DNA of 46,371 nt from an uncultured Alistipes sp. (GCA_900545315.1 UQYM01000019.1:1-46371), one strand, 5' to 3'; shown: positions 18,447 to 27,716, numbered from the stretch's first letter. Notes: a model not told the origin generated them from the sequence alone. Translations and numbers: made by a program.

Positions 18447-19790
18447 CTATTTTTTGATCTCCCAAACACCGCCGGGACCAAAGATCGCATCACTCCACTT
18501 CTCCAGCATGTTGGTGCGGACTGCTACGTCTAGAATGGTGAAACGACGGCGAATGTGTTGAGCACGGATCACGCTGGCTCTCATGCGTTCACGTGTCAGG
18601 CCGATATCTTCGGGCAGCGTCGGAGCACCGACAATGCGCAAACGGCGAGAGGCTTCGTTAAAGGATACCAACTGTTTTTCAAGACGAGCTTTGATCTCCG
18701 TCCAATTATTTTTCAACAAGTTCAACTGTGCACGCAGATGATCTTTGTCGATGTATTTGGCACGAGTCTCTACTACGCCGATTTCAGGGAAGTCTGTACC
18801 TGCATAGAGTTCCCGAGCGTAGCGTTCAGCTTCGTCCCATTCAGGCCATGCTGCAACGGCCGATTCGACATCCAGGTGGGCAATATCGCTCTTCAGGAAT
18901 TGGTCGTAGTAGGCAAGCGAAGCCAACAGTCCGATACTAACCTGGAATCCGTGTGAAGGGGTACGGCCGTCAGCCATGGTGTGGTGTTCCATGTTCCACA
19001 GGTGGCTGAACTGGTGGTCGGCACCGCTGGCGGGACGGCTTGACTGAAGAGCCTGCATGGCAAATCCGCCCAACATCAAACCTTCGACTAACGGTTCAAT
19101 TGTTTCAACGGTTCCTTTACGGATGCCTTCCGGATCACCCAGTGCATCATGCAATCCATCCTGAACAATCGAGAAGGAGCGCTTATCGAGAGGTTCTATT
19201 CCCAGCGCATCGGAGATGATCCAGTCTGCACCGGCCGGAACTTTGGCAAACAGGTCGGCATAACCGCTTGCGGTAAGCTCTTTGGGTGCTGCTGCGATGA
19301 TCGCGGTATCAGCCAATACGCCCAGCGGAGCAGGACAAGAGAAGGTCTGTTTTGCACATTTGTAGGTGATTGAGGCACCGTATGAGGTATAACCGTCCAT
19401 CGAAGCTGCAGTTCCTACAACCATGTAACGGCGGTTATTGTGGTGCGAGCAGAGTTTCGTCAAGTCGTTGATGGGTCCCGAGCCGACGGCCACCGGAATG
19501 GCATCTGTGTTTTTCAAAACAGCGTCGAGTTCTTCAACGAAGGTCCACTCAGCATGCAGATCGGGAGCGGTGAAGATATGGGGTTCGTCCAGTGCAACTC
19601 CGGCTGCAGCCAAACTCTTTTGAACGTCGCTTCCAGCTACTTTGAAGGTGGTCGGGTCGGCTATGACAATGGCGCGGCAGCCGGGAAACAGCTCTTTAAA
19701 CAGTTCGCCAGTTTGGGGTAAAATTCCTGCACCGATACGCAGTGCTTTAGTTTCAGTGGCATGAGCCAAAGCATACTCTACACGATTCAT
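18447..19790 (-). CDS. sn-Glycerol-1-phosphate dehydrogenase (AraM/EgsA family)
   Basis: 447 residues of the iron-containing alcohol dehydrogenase superfamily. The NAD-binding part includes AVGSGPINDLTK and the family sequence GTAASMDGYTSYGASIT. Likely metal ligands are the Asp in SGYADLFAKVPAGADW and the His residues in HQFSHLWNMEH and TPSHGFQVSIG. AraM-type enzymes interconvert glycerol-1-phosphate and DHAP using NAD(P)H. The protein is somewhat longer than AraM of B. subtilis because of a C-terminal helical extension. It is first of a minus-strand group with glpT and a NagD/AraL-like phosphatase, suggesting catabolism of imported glycerol phosphate. Making G1P for an unusual lipid is the alternative. 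The symbol is left blank because direction and substrate are not proven. Confidence 0.87.
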   Translation of the reverse strand: MNRVEYALAHATETKALRIGAGILPQTGELFKELFPGCRAIVIADPTTFKVAGSDVQKSLAAAGVALDEPHIFTAPDLHAEWTFVEELDAVLKNTDAIPVAVGSGPINDLTKLCSHHNNRRYMVVGTAASMDGYTSYGASITYKCAKQTFSCPAPLGVLADTAIIAAAPKELTASGYADLFAKVPAGADWIISDALGIEPLDKRSFSIVQDGLHDALGDPEGIRKGTVETIEPLVEGLMLGGFAMQALQSSRPASGADHQFSHLWNMEHHTMADGRTPSHGFQVSIGLLASLAYYDQFLKSDIAHLDVESAVAAWPEWDEAERYARELYAGTDFPEIGVVETRAKYIDKDHLRAQLNLLKNNWTEIKARLEKQLVSFNEASRRLRIVGAPTLPEDIGLTRERMRASVIRAQHIRRRFTILDVAVRTNMLEKWSDAIFGPGGVWEIKK

Positions 19791-19880
19791 GATCTATATA
19801 GTTTATTTATTGTTTTTGATTTTTTCTTAACGTAAGAACATCTTTTTTGTAATTCTCGGATACATGCAATGTAGTGAACT

Positions 19881-19918
19881 TACATAACCCGCAAGCTTTT
19901 TTTGGGTTAACAAAGATA
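19881..19918 (-). promoter_or_regulatory. Possible promoter of the G1P dehydrogenase-glpT group
   Basis: Minus-strand TATCTTTG (19918-19911) fits the -7 consensus, but no clear -33 TTTG is found at the right distance. A small hairpin with arms TAACCC and GGGTTA (about 19885-19909) lies just downstream in the leader. Confidence 0.4.
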
Positions 19919-20038
19919 AAAAAAAGGATCGAAATATGCGAACGTCTATGCTGTTTGTAACTATCAAAAGAATTGAAACGTTGATCGACCTATTTTCTAT
20001 GAAATAGTAAATATGGAATAACTTTCATGTAAGAACAG

Positions 20039-20064
20039 CATTTTTGAATCGATAATCAAAAATG
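20039..20064. repeat. 9-bp hairpin in intergenic region
   Basis: CATTTTTGA (20039-20047) and TCAAAAATG (20056-20064) form a 9-bp stem with an 8-nt loop. It lies upstream of the small frame at 20122. It may be a structured leader or a site for a dimeric protein; no T tract makes it a clear terminator. Confidence 0.35.
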
Positions 20065-20121
20065 ATAGAGAAAACAGCATGGCTACCTATAGACATACAG
20101 ATATCAGGGAGGTGAGAATGT

Positions 20122-20235
20122 ATGTATCTGATCTTTTGCCGTGCCACAACTCATGAAGCACAATGGTTAGCACAAAATAAAACTGAAATGGGTCAATGGA
20201 ACGACGCCGTTATGAATAAAGAATTAAGATATTAG
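20122..20235 (+). CDS. Candidate 37-residue small protein with strong Shine-Dalgarno site
   Basis: ATG at 20122 is preceded by GGGAGGTGAG (20107-20116) at a 5-nt spacing, a nearly ideal Shine-Dalgarno match, which is uncommon in this group. The frame encodes MYLIFCRATTHEAQWLAQNK and 17 more residues to TAG at 20233. The family is not recognised. A hairpin terminator starts 29 bp after the stop, so it could be a complete small transcription unit. Another ATG at 20118 gives only 12 codons. No clear promoter was found. It could also be a chance frame. Confidence 0.3.
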   Translation: MYLIFCRATTHEAQWLAQNKTEMGQWNDAVMNKELRY

Positions 20236-20264
20236 ACTAATCCACTCCCCTCGGTATATTAACA

Positions 20265-20308
20265 AACAAGCGAGACTACTCAAGTAAATCTGAGCAGTCT
20301 CGCTTGTT
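20265..20308 (-). terminator. Terminator behind the RND efflux operon (possibly bidirectional)
   Basis: An 18-bp stem with one mismatch (20265-20282 with 20291-20308) and an 8-nt loop, 60 bp past the stop of the outer-membrane gene on the minus strand. The tail TTGTTAAT on that strand is only moderately T-rich. On the plus strand it would end any transcript from 20122. Confidence 0.7.
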
Positions 20309-20367
20309 ACTACTTATAACTACACGGCAAACATGAGCCGCAAAATATTTTCGAAAGTCTTACAACA

Positions 20368-21750
20368 TTACTGTTTCAGGCCTCCCCCTAACGCTCGATA
20401 GAGCGAGACCGTTGCAGTCAATTCTGCCAGGATGGCATCATTCACCGCAATCTCAGAATCAAACAACTGACGTTGAGCGTCCAGCACATCCATGTAGCTA
20501 ACCACTCCGTTCACATACTGCAATTTCGCCAGATTATTGTACGACAACGCCGAACGGTACAAAGCGTCGGCCGAACGACGCATTTCACGGCTTTTGCGGT
20601 AGGTGTTCAGGGCACTATTAACCTCTTTAAAAACATCGAGAATTTTTTTCTCATAGGTATATACAGCCTGCTCGTAAGCCGCCTGCGCAGCCTTGTGTGC
20701 TGCACGTTTGCGCCCTAACTGAAACAGCGGCCCGGTAATGGCACCCGAAATAAACCAGGCCGGACTCTTCAAGAAATCGGTCAATTCGGCATTTTCTGCA
20801 CCCAATTTGGCGGTCAACCGCAATTTAGGGAACATATCGGTTAAGGCCACCCCAACGTTTGCATTGGCCTCCCGCAACGCCTGTTCTGCCTGCAACACAT
20901 CCGGTCGCCGTTCCAACAGCGTTGACGGCAGATCGACCGGCAGGTCAACCCCCAACTCAATGTTGCTCAAATCGCCCCCACCTCGAGGAATTGAGGTCGG
21001 AAATTCACCCAACAGTACCGAAAGGTCATTCTCCTTGAGTTTGATCTCATTCTCCAGCTTCGGCACCAACGTTTCGGTACGAGCCAACTCCACCAAACTC
21101 TGTCGATAAGGAATCTCAGAGGTCAAACCTCCTTCATATCGTAACGTAGCAAAATGGACAGCATCCCGACGAGCATCGAGTGTCTGACGGACAATCGACA
21201 ACTCCCGATCGAGAGCCTTCAGATCGAAATACATCTGAGCAACCTGAGATACAATCGTCAACTGTAAAGCTCTTTGGGCCTCAATCGACTGCATATATTG
21301 CGCAACCGCAGCCTCATTCTGCCAACGGAGGTTGCCCCAAATGTCGAGTTCCCAGTTAAAGGCAAAATTGGCCTGCAACTCGGGATCATAACTCTTCTTA
21401 TTACCCCCATAATTCAGGTATTCGCGTTCGCCGTACAGATTGAACCCTACTCCTGGCATCATATTGGCAAAGGTGATCCGTTTGGCAGCCATCAGTTCGC
21501 GAATACGGGCCGCCGCAACCAACATATCCTTGTTGTGCTCGAGAGCTTGCGTAATAAGGCCTTGCAACACGGTATCAGCATAGAGGGTACTCCAACCAAT
21601 ATCGGAGGCAATTCCCTCCGTCATGCCTCCCTCATCGAACGTCGCAGGAATGTCCAACTCCGGCGTCCGGAATTCACGTCCCATCCGACAAGAGTAGAGA
21701 CTTAATCCGGCTACCGCTACAATCAATATATTCAAAAAGAGTCGCTTCAT
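20368..21750 (-). CDS. RND efflux outer-membrane lipoprotein (NodT/OprM family)
   Basis: 460 residues. The lipoprotein signal ends at Cys21 (LYSC). Two OEP repeats follow with family sequences PVDLPSTLLERRPDVLQAEQ and DMFPKLRLTAKLG, typical of NodT/OprM/CusC factors. It should be lipid-anchored and form the trimeric outer-membrane duct of the pump encoded directly upstream; its ATG is one base after the RND gene stop. Order in the operon is adaptor, pump, outer-membrane factor. Confidence 0.92.
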   Translation of the reverse strand: MKRLFLNILIVAVAGLSLYSCRMGREFRTPELDIPATFDEGGMTEGIASDIGWSTLYADTVLQGLITQALEHNKDMLVAAARIRELMAAKRITFANMMPGVGFNLYGEREYLNYGGNKKSYDPELQANFAFNWELDIWGNLRWQNEAAVAQYMQSIEAQRALQLTIVSQVAQMYFDLKALDRELSIVRQTLDARRDAVHFATLRYEGGLTSEIPYRQSLVELARTETLVPKLENEIKLKENDLSVLLGEFPTSIPRGGGDLSNIELGVDLPVDLPSTLLERRPDVLQAEQALREANANVGVALTDMFPKLRLTAKLGAENAELTDFLKSPAWFISGAITGPLFQLGRKRAAHKAAQAAYEQAVYTYEKKILDVFKEVNSALNTYRKSREMRRSADALYRSALSYNNLAKLQYVNGVVSYMDVLDAQRQLFDSEIAVNDAILAELTATVSLYRALGGGLKQ

Positions 21751-21751
21751 G

Positions 21752-24700
21752 TCACTGTTTTTTGTGTTTATCCCCGAACGAGATATGGATGTGTGGCAGA
21801 TTCACCTTCGGCAGGTGTATCCGCGGCAACCGCAACTCGGGCAGATGGAAGTACTCCTTGAATTTGCAAACAAGGACAAAGAAGAAGGGAACCAATACGA
21901 TACCGACAGTAATGGCCACGATCATTCCGAAGAATACGCCAGTACCGATGGAGTGACGGCTTGCCGATCCCGGGCCAGAAGCCAACACCATCGGCAACAT
22001 ACCCAACACGAAGGCCAACGAGGTCATCAAGATCGGGCGGAAACGCAGCTGTGCTGCACGGATCGCCGCTGTTGCAGGATCAATTCCTTCATTGACCTGG
22101 ATTTTGGCAAATTCGACGATCAGAATGGCGTTTTTCGCTGCCAGTCCCATCAGAGTTACCAAACCGATCTGGAAATAGACATCGTTATCCAAACCTACAG
22201 CTGCGATGCCCAAATAGGCACCCAGAGCTGCAATAGGCAGCGAGAGCAAAACCGCCAACGGCACAATCCAACTCTCATACTGTGCCGCCAGGAAGAGGAA
22301 CACGAACAACAGCACCAATGCCAACACTTTACCGGTTTGTCCCGACGCCTTCTGCTCCTGGAAAGAGAGGCCACTCCAAGCCAAACCGATGTTTTCAGGC
22401 AGATGTTTGGCAACGATCTGCTCGATCTCGGCCATTGCCTGTCCCGAGCTGGTTCCTGGAGCCGGGGTCACCTGCATCGGAGCCGAGGTGTACATATTGA
22501 ATCGTGTAATACTACCCGGTCCGGTCGTATAGTGGGTATTTCCCAGTGCAGATAACGGCACCATCGCCCCCGACTTCGTCTTTACGAAGAAGAGGTTGAT
22601 ATCGTTACTGTTGGTTCGGAACGACTCGTCGGCCTGAATATAGACACGATAAATACGGTTAAACATATTGAAGTCGTTGACGTAAACCGAACCCAAATAG
22701 GCCTTCATGGTCGAGAAGATATCGGACATCGGAACCCCGAGCAGTTGGGCCTGATCCCGATCGACATCGAAATAAAGTTGCGGGATAGCTGCCTGCAACG
22801 ACGTCGAGACATTGGCCAGCGCTTTCGATTCGGCAGCATAGTGGGTAAAGGTATCCACGGCGGCCACCAAATCGTCCCATTGCGCACCAGAACGAGCCTG
22901 CAACTGGAACTCGATACCACCGGCAGCACCCAGACCCGGAACCACCGGCGGACGACTCGTATAGATATTTACCTCTGGATAGTCATGGAACTTGCGCTGC
23001 ACTTCACGGATAACCTCCTCAACCTTCTGTTTGCGTTCACTCCAAGGTTTCAGGATCACCGTCAACGTAGCACGCCCCTGATTGGTTCCCACACGCGAAC
23101 TCGATCCGGTCACATTCTGGACATACGCCACGGATTCCAAAGAGTTGAGATACTGTATAGCCCGTTCCGTCACCGCGCGGGTACGTTCGATGGTCGTCCC
23201 CACGGGCATCTCCAATTCAACCGTAAAGTAGCCCTGGTCCTCCTGAGGAATGAAACCCGAAGCGATGAATTTATTGAGTACAAAAATCAACACGAGTATC
23301 ATACCGAATCCTGCAAGGACCCTTCGACGGTGGTTAAAGACCACCTTGAGAATATGCGTATATTTTTTGTTTCCCTGGTTCAGCCAGATATTGATCTTGC
23401 GGAAAACGATATTTTTCTTACCGGTCTGTGGCTTGAGGATGATCGCACACAACGCTGGAGAGAGTGTCAAAGCCACAACAGCCGAGATCAACACAGACAC
23501 CACAATGGTCACCGAGAACTGTCTGAAGAGAGAGCCCGTGATACCGGAGAGGAAACTTACCGGGACAAACACGGCTGCAAGCACCAAAGAGGTGGCGATC
23601 AACGCTCCGGTCAGCTCCTTCATCGCGATATGCGTAGCTTCACGTGCACCCACTTTGCGCTGTTCCATGATACGTTCGACATTCTCGACCACGACAATCG
23701 CATCATCCACGACAATACCGATCGCCAGCACCAATCCCAATAAGGTCAACGTATTGAGTGAGAATCCCATGATCAACATAAACCCGAAGGTTCCCACCAA
23801 CGAAATCGGCACTGCGATAATCGGGATCAGGGCCGTACGCCAACTCTGCAACGAAAGATAGACCACCAGAATCACCAGGAAGAGGGCTTCGAACAATGTC
23901 TTATAGACCTCATGGATGGATTCGGAGATATATTCGGTCATATCGAACGGCAGCAGATATTCCATGCCATCCGGGAAACTCTTAGCAATATCCTTCATGG
24001 CATCCTTTACCTCCTGAGCCACTTCCATAGCGTTGGCACCCGGCAGCATATAGACACTCAGAATAGCCGCATTATTTCCGTTCAAACCGCTTTCGGTATC
24101 GTAGGACTGAGCCTCCAGGGAGACTCTCGCCACATCACGCATGCGAATGAACGAGCCGTCCGGATTGGCTTTAACCACAATCTCTTCAAAATCCTTTGCC
24201 GTTGAGAGACGCCCCTGCGCAGTCAGGGGGATCGTCACATCGATATCCTCTACGGGCGGTTTGCCCAATTCACCGGCCGCAGACTCCCGGTTCTGGTCTT
24301 TGAGGGCATTTTGCAGATCCTTGACCGTCAAACCAAAGCTAGCCAAACGATCCGGATAGACCCAGATCTGCATACCGTAATAACGGCTACCGACATTCGA
24401 GACTCGTCCGACGCCCGGCACACGACGCAACACATCGACCACATTGATGGTCGCATAGTTACTCAGGTAAATTTCATCAAATTTCGGATCATCCGAAACC
24501 AACGCCACCGTCAGCAACTGACTGGGCGACTGCTTTTCCACGGAGATACCGTTCTGCAACACCTCGGCCGGGAGGCGGGCTTCCGCCAGCTTCACACGGT
24601 TCTGTACCTCAACTGCCGCCAAATCGACATCACGATTCACATCGAAGGTAATCGTAATGGTCAATCCTCCGGAGTTCGAGCTACTCGACTCCATGTACAA

Positions 24701-24928
24701 CATACCGGGCGTACCGTTCAACTCCTGTTCGATCGGTGTGGCCACCGCCTGCGAAACGGTCTCAGCATTGGCCCCCGGATAAGAGGCACTAACCTTAACC
24801 ACGGGCGGCGTGATCTGCGGATACTGCTCAACCGGCAAAGAGACCAAACCGATGATGCCCACCAGCACAATCAACACCGACAATACGGTGGAGAGTACCG
24901 GCCTATCTATAAAAAATCCCGGTTTCAT
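21752..24928 (-). CDS. RND multidrug efflux pump (AcrB/MexB-like, HAE1 family)
   Basis: 1058 residues, the usual length for HAE1 pumps. It begins MKPGFFIDRPVLSTVLSVLI with the typical FIDRP start. The TM4 proton relay is present as two adjacent Asp (GIVVDDAIVVVENVERIM), and the TM10 lysine is in LMGLAAKNAILIVEFA. Two large periplasmic loops contain the porter and docking domains. It should export amphipathic drugs, bile acids or similar compounds by proton antiport. The ATG overlaps the adaptor gene stop by 4 bp. The C-terminal tail after the last helix is basic and His/Pro/Leu-rich (LPEL.LPRIHLPKVNLPHIHISFGDKHKKQ-type), which is unusual but short. Confidence 0.96.
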   Translation of the reverse strand: MKPGFFIDRPVLSTVLSVLIVLVGIIGLVSLPVEQYPQITPPVVKVSASYPGANAETVSQAVATPIEQELNGTPGMLYMESSSSNSGGLTITITFDVNRDVDLAAVEVQNRVKLAEARLPAEVLQNGISVEKQSPSQLLTVALVSDDPKFDEIYLSNYATINVVDVLRRVPGVGRVSNVGSRYYGMQIWVYPDRLASFGLTVKDLQNALKDQNRESAAGELGKPPVEDIDVTIPLTAQGRLSTAKDFEEIVVKANPDGSFIRMRDVARVSLEAQSYDTESGLNGNNAAILSVYMLPGANAMEVAQEVKDAMKDIAKSFPDGMEYLLPFDMTEYISESIHEVYKTLFEALFLVILVVYLSLQSWRTALIPIIAVPISLVGTFGFMLIMGFSLNTLTLLGLVLAIGIVVDDAIVVVENVERIMEQRKVGAREATHIAMKELTGALIATSLVLAAVFVPVSFLSGITGSLFRQFSVTIVVSVLISAVVALTLSPALCAIILKPQTGKKNIVFRKINIWLNQGNKKYTHILKVVFNHRRRVLAGFGMILVLIFVLNKFIASGFIPQEDQGYFTVELEMPVGTTIERTRAVTERAIQYLNSLESVAYVQNVTGSSSRVGTNQGRATLTVILKPWSERKQKVEEVIREVQRKFHDYPEVNIYTSRPPVVPGLGAAGGIEFQLQARSGAQWDDLVAAVDTFTHYAAESKALANVSTSLQAAIPQLYFDVDRDQAQLLGVPMSDIFSTMKAYLGSVYVNDFNMFNRIYRVYIQADESFRTNSNDINLFFVKTKSGAMVPLSALGNTHYTTGPGSITRFNMYTSAPMQVTPAPGTSSGQAMAEIEQIVAKHLPENIGLAWSGLSFQEQKASGQTGKVLALVLLFVFLFLAAQYESWIVPLAVLLSLPIAALGAYLGIAAVGLDNDVYFQIGLVTLMGLAAKNAILIVEFAKIQVNEGIDPATAAIRAAQLRFRPILMTSLAFVLGMLPMVLASGPGSASRHSIGTGVFFGMIVAITVGIVLVPFFFVLVCKFKEYFHLPELRLPRIHLPKVNLPHIHISFGDKHKKQ

Positions 24929-26430
24929 CGATTACTGTTTTTGGTTGTATCCGAAGTTTTCTCTTCGCCTGCCTGCTCCACAGCTGAAGCATCTGATGCA
25001 GCTCCATGATGAGAAGCATTCTGCATTGAGGCAGATTGTGAAACAGACTCTTCCGCTCTTTTTTTGGCGGCCTGCTCGGCAGCTTCCCGTTCGATTTTCT
25101 GTTTTTGTGCAGCGGGTTGAACAGCTTTATAAATATCCTGCATATCCTTGTCAGCAGTATCCCGTTTGGTTCCAGCACTTCGATTCCCACGAGATGCACT
25201 ACCGTTTACCCCCGCTTTACGCGTCTGCTCCACCTTTTTTGCAGCAGCCGAATCGGTTGCAGGCTTGGCCAGTGAATCTGCTTTTGCTGACCCATTCAAC
25301 ACACTATCTGAAAACTTATCATCCGAATTCCAAGTCACCCGTTGACCATGCTGCAACTTCTGGAAACCTTCGGTCACAATGCGCTCATCCGGCGAAAGAC
25401 CGCGATCTACCACTACACGGTTGTTCTGTTCAACACCAAGCTCAACAAAGCGTTTTTCGGCAATGCTGTCCGGACGTACCACAAAGACATACGCACCACC
25501 CTTTTCAATGATCACCGCCTTGCGTGGAATGACAATCACATTCTCCAGGACATCGAGCAGCAGGCGAACCCGGGTAAACTGTCCTGGCAACAACACCTGA
25601 TGGGGATTGGGCAGAATGGCACGAACCCCAAAGGTTCCGGTCTGCGGATCAACCTGCGGCGAGGCAAAGTCAACAATTCCCTTTTCGCCATAGACCGAGT
25701 TATCGGCCAAGGTCACCGTAACGGTTGGTTGCCACGAGCGAGAGGTGTCCAACTCTCCCAAATGGACATTACGACGTTGACTGCGCAGGTAATCGAGTGC
25801 CGTCAGTTTGAAATCGACCTGCACCGTATCGCTTTTAACGACCGTGGCCAAACGCGATGAATTCGACTTGCCAACCAACGATCCAATATCGGCATAACGT
25901 TCACTGATATATCCGGTCAACGGCGAACGCACAACCGTATAACTCAGCTCGAGTTCGGCCTGTTTGAGATCGGCTTCACTCATGGAGACATTGGCCCGAG
26001 CCATATCCAATGCGGCTACGGCATTATCCAAATCGAGCTGACTGGCCGCATTCTGCTCATAGAGCGGGCGCAAACGCAAAACGTCACGTTCAGCCTTTGC
26101 TGCCTGAGCCTGATCCTTTTTCAATTGAGCCTTGGCCTTCTCGACCCGGGCTTTGTACTGATCGTCGTTAATGTAGAAAAGCGGTTCGTTCATCTGGACC
26201 AACTTACCCTCTTCGAAGGTCATCTTTTCCAAAAAGCCCTCTACTCGAGCATGAACCTCAACACGCCTGACTGCCTGAATCAAGCCCACGTAATCGCCAT
26301 AAATCTCGACATTGTCGACCATGACATTTTCGACCGTCACCACCGGCACATCGACAGGTGCATCTTTACACCCTGCCAGTAGAACGATCGATGCAAACAT
26401 TCCGCATAAAATGCGCAATCTGCTTCCCAT
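24925..26430 (-). CDS. RND periplasmic adaptor lipoprotein (AcrA-like) with long C-terminal tail
   Basis: 501 residues from ATG at 26430; longer upstream frames to 26559 precede the signal peptide and are unlikely. The lipoprotein signal ends at Cys21 (LLAGC). An AcrA-type core follows: lipoyl halves (RVEVHARVEGFLEK and VVRSPLTGYISERYADIGSLV), a helical hairpin around residues 85-155, and barrel and membrane-proximal domains to about residue 373. The last 128 residues are a low-complexity tail rich in Ala, Ser, Lys, Glu and Gln, with a probable helical part (QKQKIEREAAEQAAKKRAEE). AcrA relatives normally end near the core, so the tail is an addition. First gene of the tripartite operon. Confidence 0.93.
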   Translation of the reverse strand: MGSRLRILCGMFASIVLLAGCKDAPVDVPVVTVENVMVDNVEIYGDYVGLIQAVRRVEVHARVEGFLEKMTFEEGKLVQMNEPLFYINDDQYKARVEKAKAQLKKDQAQAAKAERDVLRLRPLYEQNAASQLDLDNAVAALDMARANVSMSEADLKQAELELSYTVVRSPLTGYISERYADIGSLVGKSNSSRLATVVKSDTVQVDFKLTALDYLRSQRRNVHLGELDTSRSWQPTVTVTLADNSVYGEKGIVDFASPQVDPQTGTFGVRAILPNPHQVLLPGQFTRVRLLLDVLENVIVIPRKAVIIEKGGAYVFVVRPDSIAEKRFVELGVEQNNRVVVDRGLSPDERIVTEGFQKLQHGQRVTWNSDDKFSDSVLNGSAKADSLAKPATDSAAAKKVEQTRKAGVNGSASRGNRSAGTKRDTADKDMQDIYKAVQPAAQKQKIEREAAEQAAKKRAEESVSQSASMQNASHHGAASDASAVEQAGEEKTSDTTKNSNR

Positions 26431-26704
26431 AAATTCCTGTTTTATTCTACTATTGGCGGACAAGATATGTATTTTTTTATGAAAAGATTCGTCCATTCGG
26501 CCGAATTCACCACTCTTAATCGCCGATTTTGACAAGACAACCTCCTTTCCTGAACGCATTACCGGATAAAACAGATTTGGAGGTCAATATGTTAAAATCA
26601 TAAAACAATCAGGAGGCTAATGAAAATAATATAACGTGACATCGAAAATATTTACTGCAATACGTCACTCTTTTCCCCGCACGAGGCACGACTCACACAA
26701 AAAT
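26431..26704. other. Upstream region of the RND operon
   Basis: Lies between the AraC-type regulator gene and the adaptor gene, both on the minus strand. It should hold the efflux promoter and regulator site, but I cannot name a good -7/-33 pair. No gene is supported here. Confidence 0.4.
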
Positions 26705-26736
26705 AACACCCCGATGCATAAAAAGCCCGAGGTGTT
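26705..26736 (-). terminator. Terminator of the araC-type gene
   Basis: Stem AACACCCCG (26705-26713) with CGAGGTGTT (26728-26736), one mismatch, followed on the minus strand by ATTTTTG. It is 9 bp past the regulator stop and separates it from the efflux operon. Confidence 0.65.
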
Positions 26737-26744
26737 GAACGATC

Positions 26745-27662
26745 TTATTTTGCCTTATATTCTGAGGGAGATATTCCGGTATGGTGCTTGAAATATTTGC
26801 CAAAAAAAGATTGTGTTGAAAAATTCAGTTCATAGGCGATCTCCTGAATGCTGAGTCCTGAATAACACAACAATGCTTTGGCCTCAAGAATCACATAACG
26901 ATCAATCCATTCCGCCGCAGAGAGTCCGCTCACCTCTTTTATGATAGATGAAAGATATTTTGGGGTAATATGCAACTGTTCCGCATAAAAGCCCATACTG
27001 CGTTCCCGTTTGTGATACTTGGTCAACAACTCCATGAACTGGACGAAAAACTCTTCACGCCGACCACGATGCACATTCACTTCAGGAACATGACGGCGAT
27101 ACACCGAAAGTATTTTATAAAAGAAAGCCTCCAACAGACGTTGCACAATCGCTACGCGATACTGCTCTTCCGTCGCAATCAACTCGCTCCGTAAAGCGTT
27201 GTACATATTGTGTAACACCTCACTCTCTTCATTATTCATCTTTACCAACGGGTGCTCTTTCATATACATGAACAGCGGTATAGCCTGTGTCAAATCAATA
27301 TGAACCTCTTGAATAAACTGCGATGACAGGACGATAACGCTCGCTTCGAAATCCTCACTTTGAGAACGGAACTGTAACAGATGTTCAGTATGTAGTACAG
27401 CCACCATACCCTCTTCAAGACGGTTTTCCATCAAGTTGACCGTACCGGTCAAATATCCTTTGTGGCAAAACATTAATGCCACACCATCAATACGATGCGG
27501 ATACTCGAACAGCTTCACATCGAGATGTACGCGATCACCTACCAAAAGTTGATTGCCCAATTGATAATAATCGACACTTTGCCTCGATGCGTCGCAATGG
27601 AAGAGATCCGAGATAGAATAAATCCCAGGTTCCTTCTCTTTAAGCAGCTCTTTTTTTACCAT
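26745..27662 (-). CDS. AraC-family transcription regulator
   Basis: 305 residues. The N-terminal half looks like a cupin-type sensor domain (HRIDGVALMFCHKGYLTGTVNL). The C-terminal 100 residues hold both helix-turn-helix motifs of AraC proteins (SMGFYAEQLHITPKYLSSIIK and SIQEIAYELNFSTQSFFGKY). It lies just upstream of the RND efflux operon on the same strand, and divergent to pldA, so it may control either or both. A terminator between it and the efflux genes argues for separate transcripts. The inducer is unknown. Confidence 0.92.
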   Translation of the reverse strand: MVKKELLKEKEPGIYSISDLFHCDASRQSVDYYQLGNQLLVGDRVHLDVKLFEYPHRIDGVALMFCHKGYLTGTVNLMENRLEEGMVAVLHTEHLLQFRSQSEDFEASVIVLSSQFIQEVHIDLTQAIPLFMYMKEHPLVKMNNEESEVLHNMYNALRSELIATEEQYRVAIVQRLLEAFFYKILSVYRRHVPEVNVHRGRREEFFVQFMELLTKYHKRERSMGFYAEQLHITPKYLSSIIKEVSGLSAAEWIDRYVILEAKALLCYSGLSIQEIAYELNFSTQSFFGKYFKHHTGISPSEYKAK

Positions 27663-27681
27663 TTTACCTTTTTTTGACCAG

Positions 27682-27716
27682 CAAATATATATTTAATCGC
27701 CATCTTAATGTACAAA
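27682..27716 (-). promoter_or_regulatory. Predicted promoter of the araC-type gene
   Basis: Minus-strand TATATTTG (27689-27682) fits the -7 consensus. TTTG (27716-27713) is a possible -33 element, but the 23-bp spacer is longer than usual. The -7 box is 20 bp upstream of the ATG. Confidence 0.5.

Noticed and set aside
21749..22555. 268-codon plus-strand frame opposite the RND gene
   Set aside because: Gln/His/Arg-rich antisense shadow of the pump gene, with no domain or signal.
22745..23743. 332-codon plus-strand frame opposite the RND gene
   Set aside because: Antisense shadow caused by codon bias; the RND protein below it is complete.
26431..26559. N-terminal extension of the RND adaptor up to 26559
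   Set aside because: A lipoprotein signal starts at the ATG at 26430, so upstream codons would bury it.
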